Shown: positions 5,907 to 10,845 of the stretch, piece by piece | Numbering within the stretch: the first letter of the stretch is position 1 | Layout of the letters: each line of letters opens with the position of its first letter | Assembly: GCA_029287515.1 (NCBI GenBank) | Contig: JARFQZ010000235.1 | Location: 1-10,845 of the forward strand | Source of the DNA: Lysobacterales bacterium | Lineage (GTDB): Bacteria > Pseudomonadota > Gammaproteobacteria > Xanthomonadales > SZUA-36 | Length of the DNA: 10,845 bases | Reading direction: 5' to 3' | Made by a program: the position numbers and the translations under genes | The notes under the pieces: model-generated | Seen by the model: the letters and a program-made list of their open reading frames with translations, nothing else | Database searches by the model: none | What the model was told of the DNA's origin: nothing

Positions 5907-6722
5907 TTATGATTTGCCGGTATACCTGACGTGTTCGGCAACGACATGCCCGGGCGCTCCCTCCATGATAAGGCTCCCTTCCCGGATCAGGATGGCACGG
6001 TCACTGATCTGCTTCAGGACATCCATGTCGTGGCTGACAAAGAGAACGGTTTTGCCACTTCTCGCAACGCTGCGCATTTTGTCGACGCACCGCCGTTTGA
6101 ACCGCTGGTCACCTACAGCGAGCACTTCGTCGATCAGCATGATATCCGTATCCAGGTGAGCCGCAACGCTGAAGCCCAGGCGTAAGATCATGCCGGTGGA
6201 ATAACGTTTGACCGGAGTGTCAATGTATTCTTCTACTTCCGAAAACGAGATGATCTCATCCATCAGCGCTGTGATCCGGGGTCTTGGCATGCCAAGGATG
6301 GCTCCTGACAACTGAATATTTTCCCGCCCGGTGAGCTCGCCGTGAAAACTTGTGCCGGCCTCCAGCATGCTGCCCACGCGCCCATGGAGCCTCGCCCGGC
6401 CTTCGGTTGGGCGGGTGATTCGACTGAGTAGCTTGAGTAATACGGACTTTCCGGCGCCGTTATGACCCACAATTCCAAGAACCTCTCCCTGGTCGACGCT
6501 GAAGCTTACGTTTCGAATCGCCCATTTCATGTGTCCCGGGATTTCGGGAAAATGAGAAGATGGTTTCTGGTTTGACACGAGCCGGGAGATGACTTGCACG
6601 GGTGCTTTCAATGCACGGTCGACCAATGCATGCATGCCCATTCTGTCTATCAGCATGTGTCCGCCGACCCAATAGCTTTTGCCGAGCCCCTCGGCGACTA
6701 TGGCTTTGTGGTCAGACGACAT
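5907..6722 (-). CDS. wzt: Polysaccharide ABC exporter ATPase (Wzt/KpsT-type)
   Basis: A 271-residue ATP-binding subunit that powers export of a lipid-linked polysaccharide across the inner membrane together with the permease encoded just upstream. It shows Walker A GHNGAGKS (86-93), signature YSTGM (174-178), Walker B IMLIDE (194-199), a D-loop (AVGD, 202-205) and the switch His in FVSHD (H231). About 45 residues between the first strand and AIRNVSF form the extension typical of Wzt/TagH-like ATPases. It ends soon after the nucleotide-binding domain, so it lacks the C-terminal carbohydrate-recognition domain that E. coli O9a-type Wzt uses to bind capped chains. ATG 6722 is chosen because the family fold begins there; ATG 6767 would add 15 residues inside the permease gene. 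The 11-bp overlap with the permease implies translational coupling. Confidence 0.92.
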   Translation of the reverse strand: MSSDHKAIVAEGLGKSYWVGGHMLIDRMGMHALVDRALKAPVQVISRLVSNQKPSSHFPEIPGHMKWAIRNVSFSVDQGEVLGIVGHNGAGKSVLLKLLSRITRPTEGRARLHGRVGSMLEAGTSFHGELTGRENIQLSGAILGMPRPRITALMDEIISFSEVEEYIDTPVKRYSTGMILRLGFSVAAHLDTDIMLIDEVLAVGDQRFKRRCVDKMRSVARSGKTVLFVSHDMDVLKQISDRAILIREGSLIMEGAPGHVVAEHVRYTGKS

Positions 6723-7569
6723 CTGCAAACCGGTCTTCTTGCCAGCGGAAAAAATACAAGCCCCCAATCAACGCAACCATCACGACGGCGACCGATATCA
6801 AGCTATAGATTCCGGGGTTGGGCTGTTCCTCAAGCAGGACCCAGCGGAAACCATTGATAACCGTCGCCATAGGGTTAAGTGCGTATACCATCTGCCATTT
6901 TTCGGGAATGACACTGGCGGGATAGGCCACCGGTGAAATGAACATCATCAGCTGCGTAAAAAATGGAAGTGCGTTGTTGACGTCACGGTACTGTACATTG
7001 AGCGCCGACAGCCACAAACTCAGCGCCAGAGCCGTCAAAATCGCAAACAGCAGGAAAAAAGGCAGCAACAGCAGTTTCAGGTTCGGAGCCCAGTCATAAA
7101 ATAGCAACAGGATCAACATCAGAACAAAGGCGATGGCAAAATCCACCAGGCCTCCGATGACCGCGGAGATTGGCAGCACCAACCTTGGAAAATACACCCG
7201 TTTAATCAGATCCTGGTCAACAACAAGGCAGCCTGTAGCCTTCGTAATGGCGTGAACAAAGTATGACCAGGGCACCAGCGCCGCCAGGGAAAACAGGGGG
7301 TAAGGGCTATTATGGGTGTTCACGTTGACCACGCCTGCGAAAACGGCGGTGAAGACGATCATTGTCAGCAGCGGCTGGATAATGGCCCAGCCAATGCCTG
7401 CAAAACTCTGCTTGTACCTTACTTTTATGTCGCGCTGGGCAAGGATTAAAATGATGTCCCAATTGCGCCAGACCTCCAGGAGTTCCAGTTTCGGTATGCC
7501 GGAAGGCGGGTTGATGTATATCGTCTCCCGCCGGTCTTTGAAGGCTGTGAGTACTCCGCGGATCATCAT
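6712..7569 (-). CDS. wzm: Polysaccharide ABC exporter permease (ABC-2 type, Wzm/KpsM-like)
   Basis: A 285-residue integral membrane protein, the usual size of Wzm/KpsM permeases. The cytoplasmic N terminus includes LILAQRDIKVRYKQSFAGIG (41-60), the amphipathic coupling segment characteristic of the ABC2_membrane family, followed by about six membrane helices. A conserved SPVAYPASVIPEKW stretch lies near residues 215-228, and NPMATVINGFRW follows, also typical of the family. It forms the channel through which a polysaccharide on an undecaprenyl-type carrier, or a lipid-anchored capsule, is moved to the periplasmic face. AGGAG lies six bases before ATG 7569. The stop at 6712 falls inside the ATPase gene, so both subunits are made together. 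It is divergent from the oxidoreductase gene at 7783. Confidence 0.94.
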   Translation of the reverse strand: MMIRGVLTAFKDRRETIYINPPSGIPKLELLEVWRNWDIILILAQRDIKVRYKQSFAGIGWAIIQPLLTMIVFTAVFAGVVNVNTHNSPYPLFSLAALVPWSYFVHAITKATGCLVVDQDLIKRVYFPRLVLPISAVIGGLVDFAIAFVLMLILLLFYDWAPNLKLLLLPFFLLFAILTALALSLWLSALNVQYRDVNNALPFFTQLMMFISPVAYPASVIPEKWQMVYALNPMATVINGFRWVLLEEQPNPGIYSLISVAVVMVALIGGLYFFRWQEDRFADVV

Positions 7570-7782
7570 TCAGATCTCCTGACGGTTATTGCCCGAAACT
7601 ACGGTTAACATTGAGTGGTTTGACATGAATTAATAGAACCGCCGCCCTAAAAGCACTAAACTGCGACCTTGATTTGGAGTCTGGGAATTTCAAAAGCCTA
7701 CGATTTTCAGAGTTTATCACCAGATAGAGATCGGTGCGCGTTCCAGAGGCTTTTTAGCACTTAATCCAGCGAGGACCTTAAC
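7570..7782. promoter_or_regulatory. Divergent promoter region of exporter and oxidoreductase genes
   Basis: 213 bp, AT-richer than its neighbours, without a credible gene. It must contain promoters for both divergent units. A perfect TTGACA lies at 7620-7625 on the plus strand, but no good -10 box sits 16-18 bases downstream (CCTAAA starts at 20 bases). The GTG start at 7783 has GAGGA at 7771-7775, and the ATG at 7569 has AGGAG on the other strand. I see no JUMPstart/ops element and no clear operator. Confidence 0.5.
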
Positions 7783-9285
7783 GTGAAAGACAGCGCCCCA
7801 CGTGTCATTTGCATTGGCGCGGGCCCGGCCGGCTTAACGGCCGCCAGGCAGCTTAGCCGCGCCGGCGCCAGCGTAATAGTCCTGGAGAGGGATCCGGTAT
7901 ACGTGGGCGGTATTTCACGGACAGAACACTACAAGGGATTCAGGTTCGATGTTGGCGGGCATCGTTTTTTCTCGAAGTCCAGGGAAATCGAAGGGCTATG
8001 GGAAGAAATCCTGGGCGACCAGTTAATCAGGAGGGAACGCAAATCCCGGATCCTTTACCGTGGAAAACTGTTCGACTATCCCCTGAGAGCATTCGATGCG
8101 CTGAAGAAGCTGGGGCTGCCGGAATCAACGCTTTGCATGCTTTCATATCTCAAGGCCAGGTTGTTTCCCATTCGTGATCCTCAGACTTTCGAGGAATGGG
8201 TAACCAACCAGTTCGGCCATCGGCTGTATTCAATTTTCTTCAAGACCTATACCGAAAAGGTCTGGGGTATGAGGTGCCAGGAAATTTCGGCGGATTGGGC
8301 AGCTCAGAGAATCAAGGGATTGTCATTGGGGACCGCGGTATGGAAGGCAACGATACCGGGCTGGCTCAGAAAAGCCGGAAGCACGCCCAAAACGCTGATC
8401 GAATTTTTCAAATATCCGCGGCTTGGTCCCGGCCAGATGTGGGAAGCAGCGTCTGAACAGATCCAGGAATCGGGCGGCGAAGTTCTTCTGGGGATGAATG
8501 TTGAAGGTCTTGCGCGTGACCCGGAGACCGGGACATGGACGGTTACTGCAGAAGACACCGACGGCAAGTCGCACCAGTATTCAGCTGACCATGTGATCTC
8601 ATCTGCAGCGATCATTGACCTGGCTGAATGTCTACAACCCGCACCTCCGGAAGCGGTGCTTACGGCGGCCCGGGCTCTCCGATACCGGGATTTCCTGACG
8701 GTTGCGCTGATTGTCCGTGACGTCGATTGCTTCGACGATAACTGGATCTATATCCACGATTCTTCGGTCAGGGTCGGGCGAATTCAGAATTTTAAATCCT
8801 GGTCCCCGCACATGGTGCCCGACCCCGAATTGAATTGCCTGGGCCTGGAATATTTCTGTTTCAAGGGAGACGGCCTGTGGACGTCCGAGGATGAGGACCT
8901 TATCCGCCTGGCGGACGAGGAATTGATTCACCTGGGACTGGTGACTCCCGGACATGTAGTCGACGGCAAGGTTATCAGGCAGGCCGGCGCCTACCCTGTC
9001 TACGACGAGAATTATGAAGAAAGGGTTGCCCTGTTCCACACCTGGTTGAAAAAGAACATGCCGGGGCTGCACCTGGTTGGACGAAACGGTATGCATAAAT
9101 ACAACAACCAGGACCATGCGATGATGACTGCCTTGCTGACTGCGGAGAATATCCTCGCTGGTGAAGAACTATGGGATGTCTGGAAAGTGAACCAGGATGC
9201 GGATTATCACGAGGTCGGGGAGGACCGGACCCTGGCGTTCAGTGAGCGTAAAGTCCCTGCAGCTTTCGAAAAAAATGAATCGTGA
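7783..9285 (+). CDS. FAD-dependent oxidoreductase, UDP-galactopyranose mutase-like / amine oxidase family
   Basis: A 500-residue flavoprotein. The FAD-binding Rossmann motif is GAGPAGL (12-18) with the ribose-binding acidic residue E35 in VLERD. It is followed by GGISRTEHYKGFRFDVGGHR (42-61) and FFSK, a hallmark of this HemY/UGM-like subgroup. The closing FAD motif is near LVGRNG (431-436) and MHKYNNQDHAMMTALLTAEN (437-456). A family stretch YIHDSSVRVGRIQNFKSWSP lies in the second half. Relatives are common in polysaccharide gene clusters and are annotated as NAD(P)/FAD-dependent oxidoreductases; a sugar-nucleotide substrate is plausible but unproven. The start is GTG 7783 with GAGGA seven bases upstream. 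Its last 47 bp overlap the convergent glycosyltransferase gene. Coenzyme and family are firm; the reaction is not. Confidence 0.88.
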   Translation: MKDSAPRVICIGAGPAGLTAARQLSRAGASVIVLERDPVYVGGISRTEHYKGFRFDVGGHRFFSKSREIEGLWEEILGDQLIRRERKSRILYRGKLFDYPLRAFDALKKLGLPESTLCMLSYLKARLFPIRDPQTFEEWVTNQFGHRLYSIFFKTYTEKVWGMRCQEISADWAAQRIKGLSLGTAVWKATIPGWLRKAGSTPKTLIEFFKYPRLGPGQMWEAASEQIQESGGEVLLGMNVEGLARDPETGTWTVTAEDTDGKSHQYSADHVISSAAIIDLAECLQPAPPEAVLTAARALRYRDFLTVALIVRDVDCFDDNWIYIHDSSVRVGRIQNFKSWSPHMVPDPELNCLGLEYFCFKGDGLWTSEDEDLIRLADEELIHLGLVTPGHVVDGKVIRQAGAYPVYDENYEERVALFHTWLKKNMPGLHLVGRNGMHKYNNQDHAMMTALLTAENILAGEELWDVWKVNQDADYHEVGEDRTLAFSERKVPAAFEKNES

Positions 9286-10390
9286 TTCCAGCGGCGGCGG
9301 AAATCGCACAACCGAGGAAAAACAGTACCTGCATCGGAACGACAGCGAATGCAAATGCCAGGTTGTGTTTCTTGAAAACCAGTTTGTAGAAGCCAAGCTG
9401 TGTCCAGACAATAGCCATGACCAACAACAAGGGCAGCAGGCCGGGGAGATGCGGATAGACAGCGCATGCCAGTGTGGTCGGCAGACCGACCAAAAGGAGT
9501 GCCGGCAAATTGTGGGACTTTTGCGCGAGTGCAAAGAACGCGCAGACCGAACATGACGCCAGCATTGCGATCGCAGGGATAAGGCTGGGCCACTGGCCTG
9601 TAAAGCCCAGAAACAGCAAGAGCAGGCAAAGTAAAGCGGCAAGAACCGTCGCGATCCTCGATCTGTAATTGATGTTCAGGTCGTTGGGTGCATTCTTGCT
9701 GGCCAGCAGCAGCGTCATCCAGGGAATGCCCCGTTGGAAAATGTCCGTGGTCAGTACATTGGCCAGGGTCCAGTTTTTCAGATGCCGGCATTGCATGTCT
9801 TTTTCGAGGCGAATGCGATAGCCCGCTGCGCATAAGCGAATCCCAAACTCGATGTCCTCGATGCTGGGCTGACCGAAGGATTCTTCAAGCCCTCCTGTTT
9901 CGAGATAAACTTCACGCCAAATTGCGCTGCACCCGGTCCAGAAAGTACTCGCTTCTGCCCGTGCGGTCTGATGAATCCAATGGTGATAAAGGTTCCGGTA
10001 TTTTGAAATAAAAGAAGGGTGCCCGGGGCAGTCGTCATAACTGCCGAACACCGCGGCGGTATCGGGCTCTGACTGCAGGACGCCGATTCCCTTCTCGATG
10101 GTGTCCGGGTGCACCAGGACATCAGCATCGACAAAAAAAATGATGTCGCCGCTGGCTTCTTCAACGCCCCGGTTGCGGGCAAAGGATGGCCCATGCTGAG
10201 TATTCAGCCAAATCACCCGTGCCTCGATCGCATCAGCAGCCCGGGATGTCATGTTGTCATCTGATGCGTCGTCCACAACGATGCATTCATGTACTTGCCA
10301 GGATGAAGCGGCGATTGCCTGCAGGCATGCTTGCAGGTCGGGTCCTCCGTTGTGGACCGGAATAACAACGGAAACACTGGGATTGTTCAT
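9239..10390 (-). CDS. Family 2 glycosyltransferase with C-terminal membrane helices
   Basis: A 383-residue inverting GT-A glycosyltransferase. SVVIPVHNGG (7-16) opens the nucleotide-binding fold, and VVDDAS (38-43) supplies the uridine/base-contacting Asp. The metal-binding DxD is D88-A-D90 in FFVDADV. The likely catalytic-base region is SIEDIEFGIRL (176-186), followed by QRGIPW (219-224), resembling the QxxRW-type acceptor motif. Residues about 246-264, 269-289, 297-330 and 344-366 are hydrophobic, giving roughly four to five membrane helices. Transfer therefore probably occurs at the cytoplasmic face of the inner membrane onto a lipid-linked acceptor. ATG 10390 lies six bases after the TPR gene stop, implying an operon with coupled translation; no strong Shine-Dalgarno is visible. 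The donor and acceptor sugars are unknown. Confidence 0.92.
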   Translation of the reverse strand: MNNPSVSVVIPVHNGGPDLQACLQAIAASSWQVHECIVVDDASDDNMTSRAADAIEARVIWLNTQHGPSFARNRGVEEASGDIIFFVDADVLVHPDTIEKGIGVLQSEPDTAAVFGSYDDCPGHPSFISKYRNLYHHWIHQTARAEASTFWTGCSAIWREVYLETGGLEESFGQPSIEDIEFGIRLCAAGYRIRLEKDMQCRHLKNWTLANVLTTDIFQRGIPWMTLLLASKNAPNDLNINYRSRIATVLAALLCLLLLFLGFTGQWPSLIPAIAMLASCSVCAFFALAQKSHNLPALLLVGLPTTLACAVYPHLPGLLPLLLVMAIVWTQLGFYKLVFKKHNLAFAFAVVPMQVLFFLGCAISAAAGITIHFFRKLQGLYAH

Positions 10391-10396
10391 GGCAGG

Positions 10397-10845
10397 TCAG
10401 TCATCTTTGGCGAAACGCAGCATCTCTTCGAGTTCTGCAAGTTTTGTCTGTGTCAGAAGAAACTGGGGTTGCAGTTCTGCGGCGGTTTCCAGGTGGCCCT
10501 TCGCTTCCAACAGCCTGGACTGCCGGTGGGGATAAAGAGCCATCAGCATTTCGGCCGTAAGAAACTCTTTCATGAACCGCTGCCTTTCTGCAGCAATGGC
10601 CTGTTCAAATTGTTCTTTTGCTTCGGCGTTACGATTCTGGCCATGATACAGCAAGGCCAGGGAATAGTGCCCGGACGCCTTCCCCTGGGCTGAATTCACT
10701 GCAAAAAGGTAAGCTTTCTCGGCTTTACCTGTTAACCCCGAATTTTCGTAAACTTTTCCGCACGTGGCGCCCAGGTACCAGTAAGCCACAAACCGATCGG
10801 TGTGTTTGTCGCAGAGTTGTCTCGCGCGGGCATACTCTCCTTCCA
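10397..10845 (-). CDS. TPR-repeat protein, C-terminal part (5' end outside window)
   Basis: The reading frame is open to the window edge, giving 148 complete codons of the C-terminal part. Upstream of the GTG at 10789 the frame continues with GEYARARQLCDKHTDRFVAY, clearly part of a helical repeat, so the true start lies beyond 10845. At least three tetratricopeptide-like helix pairs can be seen, for example AEKAYLFAVNSAQGKASGHY followed by SLALLYHGQNRNAEAKEQFE and later SRLLEAKGHLETAAELQPQF. TPR proteins act as scaffolds for protein-protein contact. Sitting six bases before the glycosyltransferase start, this one may organise a glycan assembly complex, but that is inference from position. No signal peptide can be assessed, because the N terminus is missing. 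Confidence 0.85.
   Translation of the reverse strand, partial: EGEYARARQLCDKHTDRFVAYWYLGATCGKVYENSGLTGKAEKAYLFAVNSAQGKASGHYSLALLYHGQNRNAEAKEQFEQAIAAERQRFMKEFLTAEMLMALYPHRQSRLLEAKGHLETAAELQPQFLLTQTKLAELEEMLRFAKDD

Noticed and set aside
7620..7653. TTGACA at 7620-7625 as a complete sigma-70 promoter
   Set aside because: No acceptable -10 box occurs at 16-18 bases; the nearest A/T-rich hexamers are 20-22 bases away.
7630..7660. JUMPstart/ops-like GGCGG motif before the exporter operon (minus strand)
   Set aside because: Only GGCGG is shared; the rest of the ops consensus (GGCGGTAG...) does not match.
8632..9117. Minus-strand 161-codon frame opposite the oxidoreductase
   Set aside because: It is antisense to strongly conserved FAD-enzyme sequence, with no start signals or domain pattern.
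9197..9833. Other open frames on both strands overlapping the glycosyltransferase gene
   Set aside because: They are Cys/Arg/Ser-rich shadow translations of the membrane-helix-coding region.
1..10845. CRISPR arrays, tRNA/rRNA genes, insertion sequences, phage or defence systems
   Set aside because: No regularly spaced repeats, no tRNA-like cloverleaf, no transposase or integrase, and no recognisable defence domain were seen on either strand.

Overview
The window looks like a chromosomal segment of a free-living Gram-negative bacterium, most likely a gammaproteobacterium. This rests on a YigZ/IMPACT protein, an ECF sigma factor with a membrane anti-sigma partner, a Wzm/Wzt-type polysaccharide exporter, signal peptides and a moderately high GC content by eye. 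Genes are tightly packed. I see no tRNA, rRNA, insertion sequence, CRISPR array or phage gene.

Left part (1-3308). A small winged-helix regulator with a long lysine-rich tail (11-493) is translationally coupled to a saccharopine-dehydrogenase-like NAD(P)-binding reductase (501-1550). Facing them, with a 17-bp overlap of coding ends, is a minus-strand operon: ECF sigma factor (3308-2751), single-pass anti-sigma-like protein (2761-2126) and YigZ/IMPACT protein (2118-1534).

Middle (3309-5906). A 195-bp intergenic region carries a -10-like box and an inverted repeat. It leads into a plus-strand operon: a TTG-started membrane-anchored protein of unknown function (3504-3980), a signal-peptide protein resembling the CotH kinase fold (3985-5010), and the remnant of a GNAT acetyltransferase (5014-5178). 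Convergent to it is a DUF4956-like membrane protein (5764-5192). From memory, CotH-family and DUF4956 genes are recurrent neighbours in bacteria, often with a VTC-domain polyphosphate polymerase, which is absent here. This is the least described part of the window. The GNAT remnant and a possibly shortened DUF4956 protein suggest that the 5.0-5.9 kb stretch is eroding.

Right part (5907-10845). This is the edge of a surface-polysaccharide locus. An ABC-2 permease (7569-6712) and its ATPase (6722-5907) form an exporter. They are divergent from a GTG-started FAD-dependent oxidoreductase related to UDP-galactopyranose-mutase-like enzymes (7783-9285). That gene converges, with a 47-bp coding overlap, on a minus-strand operon of a TPR protein (cut by the window edge) and a membrane-anchored family 2 glycosyltransferase (10390-9239). 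Together they suggest glycan assembly in the cytoplasm and export across the inner membrane. The polymer cannot be named from this window.
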